Source: Ricinus communis (taxonomy: Eukaryota > Streptophyta > Magnoliopsida > Malpighiales > Euphorbiaceae). Taken from it: a stretch of 64,000 bases of DNA. Position 1 is the stretch's first letter. Each line of letters begins with the position of its first letter. Of this stretch, positions 49,701 through 61,200 are shown one piece after another. The notes beneath the pieces are model-generated. The model was not told the DNA's origin and did no database searches. It worked only from the letters and a program-made list of their open reading frames with translations. Location of the stretch: the NCBI RefSeq assembly GCF_019578655.1, contig NC_063256.1:4464001-4528000 (forward strand). Reading direction: 5' to 3'. The translations under genes were made by a program, and so were the position numbers.

Positions 49701-50415
49701 CTATTTTGCATTCCTCTGCAGAAAGATGGAGTCCTTCCCTGTAGAAAGCTCAGAGATAAATGGACAAGGCAAGCTAAATTGGCAAATGGGACATCTAAAG
49801 CACGTATTGAGGAGAAATTGTTCCGTGTTTGAGAAGTAAGGTCACATTATGACAAGAGATAAACAAAGTAGAAAGAGTAGCTGAATTTGATAAAATAAAG
49901 GCTAGTTAAGCGAAAGTTGGTCGGTTCAGTTTGACGCTGCATAGCAAAAGGAAAGCTTACATGAAGTGTGCAGTCAACACCAATTCACATAAAGTTGGCA
50001 CGCATCATTTGTTTGACACTGCAGGTTTTGGAATTAAAGAGCAGTCATCAGTAGCACATCAACAACCTGATTCCTCTTTCCCAGTTCTTTCGGCGCTGCA
50101 AAGGAACATGGCTGGATAAAGAATATGAGTCAGCTCCAATTCTTTTAATCTGCGACTTGGAGAGGTACCTTGTTCGTTCATTGGGAGCCCAACTCAACAA
50201 CACAGTCCAGAACAGTTCTACATAGATTCTAAGAGAATATGTTAGAAAATACAAAGAGTAGTACTTTAAATCTTGACTATCAGATGATATGCATCATACA
50301 GAATAGCACCTTAAGTCTTATTAAGCTCATAAAGATTTCAAGTTATGATACAAGTACAAGTTTTGTATGAATGCAAGTGCAAACAAAATGTAGTGCACAC
50401 GTACCTATTCAAGGG
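46718..50415. other. Intergenic DNA, no gene assigned
   Basis: No reliable gene. Frames at 49099-49452 (-) and 49602-49832 (+) are the longest, and I recognise neither. A short near-duplication AAACTCTTCATTCATGATAT / ATTCATGATATAGGCATATG lies around 47095-47155. The region next to 50415 is the downstream side of the PPR gene. Confidence 0.45.
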
Positions 50416-52185
50416 CTATGTTAAATGATTTATAGAAACTTCACTCACTGTCCAATTTAACATTTTGATTGTGTCTTTTATCTCTTCAATCCTTGAATGT
50501 GAAAGATCACCCATTGTGAACTTCTCAAACATTCCCATCACATCAATCAGACTATGGCCAGGCTCCTTCTTCAATCCACTATATTTCAACATCTTCCATG
50601 CCTCTGCAACACCACCCCACATCTCATCCGATGCATATAAGTTTGACAGCAGAACATAAGGTGAAGTAGTAACAGGCTGAAGTTTCAGAAGCTGTGTAGC
50701 CAAGTGCTCCCCGATGACCATGTCTCCATGAAGCCGACATGCAGAAAGCAAACTCCCTAAAATGATAGGATCATGCCCAAAAGGAAGCTTTTCCATGTAC
50801 TCTTCTGCTTCTTGTAATCTCCCAGCCCGTCCCAACAAATCAATAAGACAAGAAAAATGCTCTATATTTGGGAAAATCCCATAGGCCTCTTCCATAGAAT
50901 TAAAGTAAACTTGGCCCTCCTCAACAAGCCCTGCATGATTGCAAGCTGTTAGAAGTCCCACAAATGTAACAGAATCCGGGTGTATCCCCACTGTCTTCAT
51001 CTTCTCAAAGTGTTTGAGTGCTCTTGCTCCAAGCCCATGATTCCCAAATGCAGCAATAATGGTGTTCCATGAGACAAGATTGCGATCAGACATCCTCCTG
51101 AATACATCATATGAATTTTTAATGGAACCACATTTGGCGTACATGTTAACAAGGGCATTACTAACTCCAACATCTTGGTACTGTCTTGTCCTAATAAGAT
51201 GACCATGAATTTGTTTCCCATGTCGTATTGATGCCAATCCAGCACATGCAGCAAGAACACCAGCAAAAGTAAAGTCATCAGGCTTTACAAAACATACATC
51301 TAACATATCTCTGAAAACTCTCAAAGCCCTTTCATGATCTTTGCAAAAACAACAAGCAGTTACTAACGTATTCCATGATATCAGATCTTTTTCTTTAATT
51401 AGGCCAAAGACCTTCTCTGCTTCTTCTATCAAATTAAACTTTGAATACATAGTTATTATCACATTCCCTATAAATGCTGAATCCTCAAGATTTAGCTTGA
51501 TCATTTGGCAATGCAATTGCATTCCTCTCCAGAAATCATCATAACTAGTGCAAATTCCCAATAACCCAGAAAAAGTAAATCTATCAGGTGCAAAACCCTT
51601 TTGGCGCATAACTTTAAAAGCTTCAATTCCTTTCTCAGGTTGTTGATTTTCCACAAAGCCAGCAATTAAAGCATTATAAGAAACAGCATTTGGTTCAGAC
51701 ATCACATTATGAACCAATAAAGCATCAGTACACAGACCACATTTCATATACATTGAAATAAGTGCATTAGAAACAAAAGGAACAGATACACAACCCAATT
51801 TCAAAGATTGAGCATGAACTTGTAGGCCTTGAGACAATGCCGTAAGACTAGCACAGGCACTTATAACACTGGCAAATACATATTCATTAGGCACAATTCT
51901 CATCTGAGAAAATAAGTTGAGAGCTAATAAAGGTTGTCCAGTTTGGTCATAACCAGAAATTATTGCTGACCATGAGACCAGGTTTCTGTCAGACATTTCA
52001 TCAAACATACGACGGGCAAATATTACGTTGCCACATTTAGAATATAAATTTATAACATGGTTGGATACAATTATGTCAGATAGCATGCCGGTCTTTAAAG
52101 CAGCGGCATGAAGAGAAAGACCGTGAAGAAAAGCCTTGATCTTGGCGCAATGGTGCAATAAGGAGCCTATAGCTTCTGGAATCAT
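50416..52185 (-). CDS. PLS-class pentatricopeptide repeat protein (E-type, intronless)
   Basis: 589 aa in one exon from the ATG at 52185. Tandem PPR units of the P, L and S types run through most of the chain, with hallmark pieces such as NHVINLYSKCGNVIFARRMF, NLVSWSAIISGY, NALVNMYAKCGSIKNSYDVF and FSCLIDLLGRAGRLQEAEEY. An E-type C-terminal region (LGSLLSACRLHGDMVIGEHL, SPYVLLSNLYAS, EPGHSLIDV) follows. There is no DYW domain. Such proteins bind organellar RNA, usually for C-to-U editing, with DYW activity supplied by a partner. The target is unknown. I see no strong transit peptide in the first residues. The frame is intact. Confidence 0.95.
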   Translation of the reverse strand: MIPEAIGSLLHHCAKIKAFLHGLSLHAAALKTGMLSDIIVSNHVINLYSKCGNVIFARRMFDEMSDRNLVSWSAIISGYDQTGQPLLALNLFSQMRIVPNEYVFASVISACASLTALSQGLQVHAQSLKLGCVSVPFVSNALISMYMKCGLCTDALLVHNVMSEPNAVSYNALIAGFVENQQPEKGIEAFKVMRQKGFAPDRFTFSGLLGICTSYDDFWRGMQLHCQMIKLNLEDSAFIGNVIITMYSKFNLIEEAEKVFGLIKEKDLISWNTLVTACCFCKDHERALRVFRDMLDVCFVKPDDFTFAGVLAACAGLASIRHGKQIHGHLIRTRQYQDVGVSNALVNMYAKCGSIKNSYDVFRRMSDRNLVSWNTIIAAFGNHGLGARALKHFEKMKTVGIHPDSVTFVGLLTACNHAGLVEEGQVYFNSMEEAYGIFPNIEHFSCLIDLLGRAGRLQEAEEYMEKLPFGHDPIILGSLLSACRLHGDMVIGEHLATQLLKLQPVTTSPYVLLSNLYASDEMWGGVAEAWKMLKYSGLKKEPGHSLIDVMGMFEKFTMGDLSHSRIEEIKDTIKMLNWTVSEVSINHLT

Positions 52186-54790
52186 TTAAGAGAAGCTGTA
52201 AATAGTTTTCTTTTCTTTTCGTTTCTTTTTTGACATTACGATTAAAGGAACAATGGGCCTAGCTAGGCCTTGAAAAGCTACTTATTAAGCGTCAAGATAC
52301 AAGAAGAGACCAATGGGCCTTCTGGGCTGGCTTAACAGATAAATTTCTCATTTTATGCACTATGCCTGGTTTGGATTCATGGATTTAACTAAAATTTAAT
52401 AAATTTTAAAGAATTTTATTATTTGAATTAAATGTAAAGATAATAAATTTTATATAAAATAATATTGAAATAAAAATATTATAACAATTCATTAATTTTT
52501 TTAAATTGTGGACACTATTTAGATAGAAAATTAAAATTCTAAAAGATAAAAAAAAAAAAATTAAAAGGTGAGGAATTTCTTAAAATTCATAGATTTATGC
52601 TACATTTTTACTTACCAAATGATAACTTTAAGTTAAATTTGTAAGATTTTATAAAATTCCACATTTGAATCCTTCAATCCAAATTATCCTTATATATTTT
52701 ACACTTCTTGTTTTGGCAATTACTTGCCTATTTCAATATAGTTATATTTATGTACGAGAGAGTTATACATTTTAAATTTTTCTAATTTTCATATATGTGT
52801 AATTGTTAATGAAATGAAATTATTGGGATCTTCTTTTTCTTCAGTTAAATATTATTTTGCAATAGTAAAATCTTTTGGGTTAATATGATAGGAATTTTCT
52901 TAAGTATAGACTTTTGGAGGTATGAACAATTTTAATAACATGATTCTTCTTTAAAATCAATTACCCAAACTCATAAGAAAAAGAAAATATATATATTTCA
53001 GTTCTCCACATCAGTAGATTAAGGAAGTAGAGTTTAACATCCACTTACCTCTTAAAAACCATCATTTTCAACTCACAAAATCAGTGAATTCAGGAAGTAG
53101 AGCTTAGAATTTATATTTCACCTCTTTTATTACATCGATCCATTTTAAACAAATAAAACTCAAAACTTTACTTTATCTCTATTTAATTTTTAAAACTTCA
53201 TCTTGCTTTGCCTCATTTTACAAGTGAGAATATGCTACTAGTTGAATCAACACATATATTTTCATTAAAATATAGTTGAAACAATATGTACTCGTAATCT
53301 TATAGCCTACAGAAGCAACATAGTTGAAAAATCGTCAACGATATCTGGTCTCAAGTTTTGTGGGTTTCTGGATGTGGAAGATGCTCTAGTTTTCTAGTGT
53401 TTTTGGTTTGATCAGTTGGTGTTTTCTATACGTGTTTTCTTTTCTTTTTCTTTGTTTGTGTTTCATGAGAAACATCAGTTGGTTGTGTTGTTTACTTCTT
53501 TTGATGTATAAGCTTATGTTCTTTTATATAAGTTGGTTTTCTTTCCTCTAAAATCTTTAATAAGATAACGATTGCTTGCAAAAGGGGGGAAAGAAAGAAT
53601 TGTTGATAATAGCTAATTAAATCATCATTCTTCTATGGGAATGCTAATCATTGAGAGAGAGTATGTTGCATCTTATCTCTGTATCATCTTCCATAATACA
53701 AGTAGTGTAATGCTAAGCACTAAACAAAGAATTATCATTGTATATGACATGCTTAAGCTGTGTGGTCCTCTCTCACTTGTGTTGATTTCTTGGGATGGAA
53801 ACAAATTAAGTTACCCTACTATCACATATATGGAAAACTCCAGTCTTTCACATTTTGGTCCACATTCTACCACAGACGAGAGAAATCTAAGAAGATAAAG
53901 TGGTGGAAGTGAATCTGGACAGAAAACTGGAGCAGGTTGAAGATAGGGAATAATAATATATACAGAAGCAGCTGATGGGTGGCTATATTCTGCTCGACCT
54001 TTTTCACCCAATTCCCATCTCCTTTCATTTTCAGTAAACTGAAATTTGGGTTCGCAAAAAGGGGATCCGTGACTTTCTGCAAATTCAGGCCGTGGTTTTG
54101 AGTTTTGTCAAGTTGAGTATATATATTTATAGAAAGGGAGCCATTACTGGCTGCTGGGTATCAAATCTGACATGCCATATGCTAATTATAGAATTTGCAT
54201 TAAACCAGCAGTAATGGAGTAGTTATCAAGGAATTCTAACCTTGCTACTCACTCCGCTTCCTGAGATTATTATGAGAGTTTCCAAGCACATTATGTAACT
54301 AGTCTACATATATATATATATATATATAGACAGAAGGTATCGTTAATAATAATAATTATTATTATTTGCTTGACATGTTGATTTGGATCACAAACAATAA
54401 TGTGAGAATAACTTTTCTAATTTTAAAAATATCTCAAAATATTTATATGCACAATTTATAAATTAAATCCATAATAAAATATAATAACAATGACTGAAAC
54501 TCATGTGTATATTTTAATTAATGTGTTTACTTAAAATTATTTTACTCAGCTTTCTTCTTCGTTTTTTAATTTTTTATATATGTCATTGATACTTAAAAGT
54601 AGACCCAAAACTTTTCTAGAACCTTCCATAGCCTCAAATTAATGAAATAGAAAAGGGTGGAACTATCTCACGTTTAAAATAAGAAAGAAGAAAAGGAAAA
54701 GGATTCTATAAGATGAGAAAAGGCGTTGGATAACCTGAGACCACAAATTCAATTAGTTTTATTATCTGATTTCCTATTATACAACATAGT
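52186..54790. other. Intergenic DNA, one MITE-like element
   Basis: Contains an AT-rich element at about 52367-52688 with inverted ends resembling TTTGGATT.ATGGATT / AATCCTTCAATCCAAA. The rest is AT-rich with (TA)n near 54306-54328. Open frames at 53635-53898 and 53811-54082 are not supported. Confidence 0.5.
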
Positions 54791-54803
54791 GACCAGGTTC
54801 AGT
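54791..54803 (+). promoter_or_regulatory. GACCAGGTTCAGT motif upstream of MIR395 hairpin 5
   Basis: Same motif as in the 45-bp duplication at 41958-42047, about 540 bp before hairpin 5. Confidence 0.35.
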
Positions 54804-55025
54804 TTTAGCAATTCTTGTACATATTTATGTCTTGTGTCTTATGACTCCTCGTCAAAAACCCACTGATTAATTGATGAAGTATTTATTATGTGAAAACTCA
54901 TGAGTTCTTCCATAAAAATAAACAAATTCTCTGCTTCACTTCTATAAAGTAATTAAATCATGTAAAAGAAGATTCAATTCAAAATGAATTATATTTTTAA
55001 GTTGAAAGAATTCAAAGTCTTGCAA

Positions 55026-55026
<1 letters not shown>

Positions 55027-55063
<37 letters not shown>
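55027..55063. repeat. (TA)n microsatellite
   Basis: About 18 uninterrupted TA units, roughly 270 bp upstream of hairpin 5. Confidence 0.95.
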
Positions 55064-55065
<2 letters not shown>

Positions 55066-55228
55066 TATAATTATGGTCCCCTGTCAAAAAGCCAATACAC
55101 CAGTAGTCCACTATTTAATTTGTCTCGTAATATTTGACAAATCAAAGTGAAAAAGGAAGGCGGCATATTAATTACTGTTCTACAACATATTTGTGAGTGC
55201 ATGCGGAGGTCATTCCTCTCAGAATGTC

Positions 55229-55235
55229 TATAAAT
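55229..55235 (+). promoter_or_regulatory. TATA box of MIR395 hairpin 5
   Basis: TATAAAT about 100 bp before the hairpin. Confidence 0.55.
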
Positions 55236-55334
55236 TGGGACACAGGCAATGCCTAAACAACCAAGAAGGGCAAAACAAGAGAAACGAGTCATCATCATCA
55301 TGTTTCCAACAAAACAAAGAAGGATTAAGAAATC

Positions 55335-55453
55335 GTCAGCTGTCCTCTGGAGTTCCCCTGGCCGCTTCATTGGGGCTATTATATACCCTTAATTATACAT
55401 GTGTTATTCCTGCCCTACTGAAGTGTTTGGGGGAACTCTAGGTGCCATCTGAC
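55335..55453 (+). ncRNA. MIR395: MIR395 precursor hairpin 5
   Basis: Plus-strand hairpin with the longest loop of the five (about 47 nt between arms). The canonical mature 3' arm is at 55418-55438. The 5' arm at 55350-55370 is GC-richer (GTTCCCCTGGCCGCTTCAT), giving more G-U and mismatched pairs. The outer stem GTCAGCTGTCC / GGTGCCATCTGAC is preserved. Confidence 0.94.
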
Positions 55454-58258
55454 AGTATTGTTAGCAAGAAAAGACATGTAATTGGTGGACTCCATTCTTC
55501 AGTCTCATCCTGCACTAACGTACGTAAGTAAGTAGTGCTCTCTTTAATTCTACCCACTCTTCATCACTTCCTTTTGATTAATGTTGCTTTTATTGATCCT
55601 CTTGAGTCTCGAGACTATACATTTGCATGAATTAGAAAGCTCCCATACCCTGATACCAGCATACCCTTATCCTTTTGCATGTGCCCAAATAATGTCCATA
55701 TCGTCCCGTGATACAATAACAGAATAATTATATATATCGTCCCATGACGGATTATGCTAATGTCCCATTATGCTCACAGCAGAATTGAGTAGAATTATTT
55801 TTCCTCTTTTTTAAGCATTGGAACATTTTAGGAGTTGCATTACAATAAGATAAGCAATCAATCAGAAGTTCAGCGAGTTAACTAGTGAGGAGCAAATAGA
55901 TTTAACCCAATATAGTAAACCAAGGAAACTAGATTTGACTCAATTATAATCCAACTAGTATCACAAATATTATTGAAGAATAACTTCAGTTTATTTAAAA
56001 AAAAAAAGATATCATCATAAGTAAATATTTTAAAATATATCATATTAAGATAAAATTAATTCATGTACGATTGAGAGTTTTAATATTTTATTTTAAATCT
56101 GACAAAAGAGTATTTTAAATCTCGTGATTGTAAGACTTGTTGGAACATAATTTTATCATTATCTTTTTTTACTTTTAAAGTACTTTTACTAACTTAACTA
56201 TATGAGTGAATAACCTCATAACACCATCTACTACTCTACTAATATCTTTGCACAATGTTCAGAGCTCTGAGTCATCCTAGAAAATTTTGTTGAGATTTGA
56301 CCAATCTTTAACCACAATCTACGAGATTAACTAAGGCCCATGGGAACCTTCAAAATTTTCATCCTGCATGGCATAACAGCTTGGAAACAATTTTGGTCAA
56401 TTATACAGATTAGGCGATCTACTAGCTTCCAGTGTTCCCAAGATTCATCAGTTTTGTAGTTGGAATGAGGAAGAAGCTAAGAGACCAGGAATAGAATGAG
56501 TACCTGCAGGAGCAGATGGAGATGGGCCAAACATTAGTGACAATTTTGCAGCATTGATATGGGAGGAAGTTGAGCCTTGTATTACCCTGCCAAACAACTG
56601 CTGTGCAGTGCTTTTTGACCCCAATCGAATCTTCCTCCAAATATGTATATCCAAAGAAACTGGTATATTAGGAATGTGTGTTCGTGTCCTATCCAATTCG
56701 GTGTATTTAATTTGATCATATGACCATAAAATTGTAAGGTTTGTTCTTGCGTAATAGATTCATTTACCATAGTATCTCTTTTGGAGAAACCTTCAGTATT
56801 GTGTTCTAAATTAATTATCATACTACCAATAATTTTTATATAAATAATAGTAATAAAAAGGAGAATTCTACAATTACTTTGTAATCCTTTGCTTTTATAG
56901 GATTAATAGAAAATTACCAAATCATTGATATTTTTTAGGTATTAAAAGTAGTATATTTAACTTGTCCTGCAATTATAGGTTACTGAAGAGAAATAAAAAT
57001 ACTATAATAACTAAAATAGTAATTAACAACTTATTCGTCTATAAATTTTAAGAAAAATAATTTTAATCTACGAAAAAGTATAAAACTGTTCTCATTTTTT
57101 GTAAGATAAAAATTCTTTCTGCAATTAAGAAAAATTAAATTCCTTTTCTTTTAATTATAATAATTAGCACCTAAGAATAATAATTTGATCAAGATTTTAT
57201 TGAAATTTCCAGAATAATTCAATGATTCTCATGTAGAAATTAAAGTAAATGTAATGATATCGGAGATTTCCTCAAAAATCGGTTATCTGAACTTTTGGGG
57301 TGACCTGATTTAGCCATCGCATATGGGAATATAAGCAGTGGTAGGGAATTCCAGGCCCAGGGAAGTTGGTTTGCTTGGGCGGGGAAGTGGTCATTCTTGG
57401 ACCAGGAGAAGAAAAAACCTAACCTGCTCTCACCCTTCTTCATCCTCTATCAGCTTTTCCAAAGAGAAGGGGAAAAAGTAAAGAATCCAATGCATTTTCG
57501 ATAGTTCAAGTGAATTTGCTACGAACGCAAATCATGGTTGGTGAAGTAGACATTTCACCGAATGAGTTTGACTGGAGCGTATTATAGATATGTCTAATTT
57601 GATAGTTTGATATGGAAAGATCAACGCAAAGGGGTTGCCAACTTGAAGAAACACGTTAAGCTGCTTTTTTTCATCTGTTAAAGAACCACAGTAATAAATA
57701 CAGGTTTGAACTGTCATCTGAAAAGTTTCTGGTATCTGAATATCTAATGCATACGGGACAAAGGAACAAAAGAGAAAGAAGTTGTACAGCACAACAGGCA
57801 TAAAGGATTCCTAAATTGATCGACTTTAAATATGCAGCCCACCTAAATACTCCACCCCAAAATAACTATGCATATTACTTGGACAAGCTCCGCACACCAG
57901 ATAATGATTACTATGTAACTTACAGCATGTGTTGTAAAAATAGTCTTTACTTTTTGTTTTCTCCTCAGTACAATAACTCTATGGAGAGCATTCTTCACGT
58001 AAATTACCTCCTCCACTCTGCTTTAACCGCCTTATCTGAAACTGGCAAAACATAATAATTGATAACCAGAAAGTAGAACAGGACTTCCGGCATCTCAAGT
58101 CTTATCAGAATTTGAAGATACATAATAAATCTATAAATCTCCTTACATACTAAATATGTACAGAGTATTGATATCTTATCGTGATTGACATCAGTAAAAC
58201 TCGATTCAAGTTAAGTTTTTTTGTGCCTAGGGAGTAGAAACAAACAATGTGAAAGTGA
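55454..58258. other. Intergenic DNA, no gene assigned
   Basis: AT-rich. Minus-strand frames at 56422-56821 and 57240-57801 have no recognisable domain. A last small exon of the IQD gene may lie in this region. Confidence 0.45.
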
Positions 58259-61200
58259 CTAGACCACAAATTTGGAAAGATTCAAAATCGCTAAATTTTT
58301 ATAATTCTTACCTGTACTATCTCTAGAAGCAGATAGAGATCTGTCACTTCTGATCAATCCTTTGCTAGCTGCATGAACCAGTTTTTGTGCTCGAGGAGAC
58401 ATTGAAGTAAACTTGCCATTGGTGGATGATGGTAGGGAATGACGTCTGGTAGTGGTTGTGCCAGTATTTTCAATTGCATCTTCAGAAAATCTGGGGGACC
58501 CTTGTCCTCTGAGCCTAGCTCTTGCAGATTCAGTTGGTGCCATATAGCTGGGCACTTTTGGTGTAGTATGAACCCCATTCTCCTGATGCTCAATGTTCAG
58601 AGGAAATGAAGATCTTCTATCATTGTTTTTCTGGTTCTCATTGCCAGTACGGTAATCTTTATGGTTTAATTGCTTATTTGTATCTTGAATATCATCAATT
58701 TTACCATTGTTTCCCACAGGTGTCAAGTCCAAATCATGGCACTCATGTAATGCACTACACTGATCCTCTATAGCAGGAATTTGTGGACTTGCATCAGCAT
58801 CAGGCACCTGTGCCACAGCCAGTGCCATATCATTAGCTCCCTCTGGAACTTCAGTAGCAACAGCAAATGACTTCCCCCCACTGTGCTTTTCTTTTCCACT
58901 GTCAACATCATATCTTGCACAACCCTCCTTTGTGGAATTGGAAGTTTTTCTTCTACTGCCATTTACCTTCTCCTTTGGGCTTTGTGAATGTTCCTCAACC
59001 GAACCTACTGGATGGCTTGACAGCTTTCTTGGATTACGTTTTGACTTATAGGATTCTTTAGCTGAGCGCCCTGAGCCATTTTCAGCATTAGGGCGGGATA
59101 GCTTCTGGACATTTCGTTTTGGCCTCCCTTGTTTCGTTTCCACTTTCTGAACCTTATCATGCTCATCAATTTTCTTTTGTTGTACACTGGATTCCCAGAA
59201 GTGTGACCTTGTCCAGCGCTCCAACCACTCCCAGGATGGATTAGGCTCCCCAGCACTACACTGAAGGCTTAGAGGTACTGCACCCTTTGAAGAAGCAAAA
59301 AGCTAACACAAACAAAATAAAATAAAATAAGGGAGCAAACACTTTCAGTATTCTCCATATCTAGCAATATGGAATCTTGCATTTCCTTCTATATTGCCAT
59401 TTCATCTTGAAAACATCAACTAGAGAATGTATGTGTCAGGATAGCACCATAATTGTTAAAGGCGCAAAGGGATCTTGGAGCTTAGGCGCAATGTGCGCGC
59501 CTTACTGAAGTGAGGATTTGATGAAGCAAAAAGCCAACACAGACAAAATAAAATAAAAGAAGGGAGCAACCATTATTTGCATTCTCCATATCCAGAGATA
59601 TGGAACCTTGCAGTTCCTTCTTAGAGATTTTTGTTTCATCTTGAAAATTTCACCATAATTGTTAAAGGCACAAAGGGGTCTTGGAGCCTAGGCACAAGGT
59701 GTGCGCCTTACCGAAGTGAGGCGCAAAAGAAATGATAGAATTTAATACAGTAAAGTTAATAAGACTCATAACACAACGCATGTATAGAATCATAAAAATG
59801 GCATCAATGTTATATAAATCTAAATTAAAATATATGCACAAATATAAACTTACTTAGCATAAATATTTTCTAAAATAACAAACTAAAAAGAAACTCTGTT
59901 TTTTAACAAGTAACACATGCTGTCGTTATTTCCCTCATTTCTTCTTTTCATTTTTTGAAGTGGTTAGGTGTGGATGGGCGTATGGTACATCTAATTTTTA
60001 TGTACCACCAATGGCCCAATTTCAATCAGAAGTCAAAAACAAATATTCGCATCTAATATTAACTCCTCTAAGGCGCATGCCTCAGTGCAGTTGCCAGCCT
60101 CAAAGGCTTTCAGGTAAGTCTTTAACAACTATGGATAGCACATAGCCAGTGATATTATTTTCAACATTATATAAACTCAAACTGCTACAGCAATTCAATT
60201 CAACAACTTCTGTTAAGGGAGGATTATAACAACAGAGGCAGATATTATGGTACATAGTTATCAACCCTTACCCCAACAATTTTCCCTTTTTTTGATACCT
60301 GGTTCTTGCTAATTCATAAACAAAGCTTATTCGTTGCCACCCATGTTTCATTTGGCAAAAATAAGATAACTGCTATAATTGTTTAAAGACCTTAATGCCC
60401 TTACCAACTTGTTAGCTGCTGAATGCTAACAAAATACTAAACAGAAAATGCTATTAACTCTTTATGACATAAATTCAAAGAGACCAAAAAAGCATCATTT
60501 TGGAAGAACTTCTGATATACTTGAGTTGAAACATAAAGCAACGTGCTGCCAAACAGACCAAGAAGGAAATCCTTGATAGACATAGAAACCTAAATGATTG
60601 GTATGAACTTGTACTATCAAGTCAAGATGAATTCATCAGCAATCTCAAGAGGAAGCCAATCAATGAGCACAGACTTATTCACACAAAAGGTAAGGTAAAA
60701 CTTAAAAAAATTCTCACCTTCTGAGCAAATACATTCTTTATCAGCTTCTCTTCCAGTGTAGATGTACATATTCCAGAAGAAAGTGAACATTGAGCACCCT
60801 GATAACATAAAATGTTTGTTAAATCATTGGTGAAAAAAATTGCATCAAGGAAATTCAGCAATCCAATTTGTTGTTCCATAAGGGACATGGGAGAACTAGA
60901 AACTGTAATAGTCAAGCGTTCCATCTCAGTTACAATATACTAAAAAACTTCCACATGAATGTTCATTGATGAATTATGACAAATCAAACATTAGCGCCAA
61001 GTTCATAAATAGATCACCTGAACTTTTCCCAGGTTGCACGTATTTTGCACTTGAATCCCAACAGCAGACCGTCTAACATTTTGGCCACGAGCCAGTGCCT
61101 GAAGTTTAACAACTGCACACACACAACATAAGCTAGCAACAGCTTGTCTTCTAACCAAGTGACCACGGATAAGTGCTTGCAGCCTTATAATGCCCTTAAG

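Noticed and set aside
49602..49832. 76-aa plus-strand frame
   Set aside because: No domain and no promoter or splice context; likely chance.
57240..57443. Possible last IQD exon near 57430 (AG followed by a short frame ending in TGA)
   Set aside because: The predicted end did not resemble the family C-terminus and the intron would be about 870 bp. Left unassigned.
58867..59061. Plus-strand frames over the IQD last exon
   Set aside because: Antisense shadow of the IQD coding exon.
59505..59520. CTTACTGAAGTGAGG as a miR395-like fragment
   Set aside because: Only CTGAAGTG is shared and the next bases differ. It belongs to the tandem duplication in the IQD intron.
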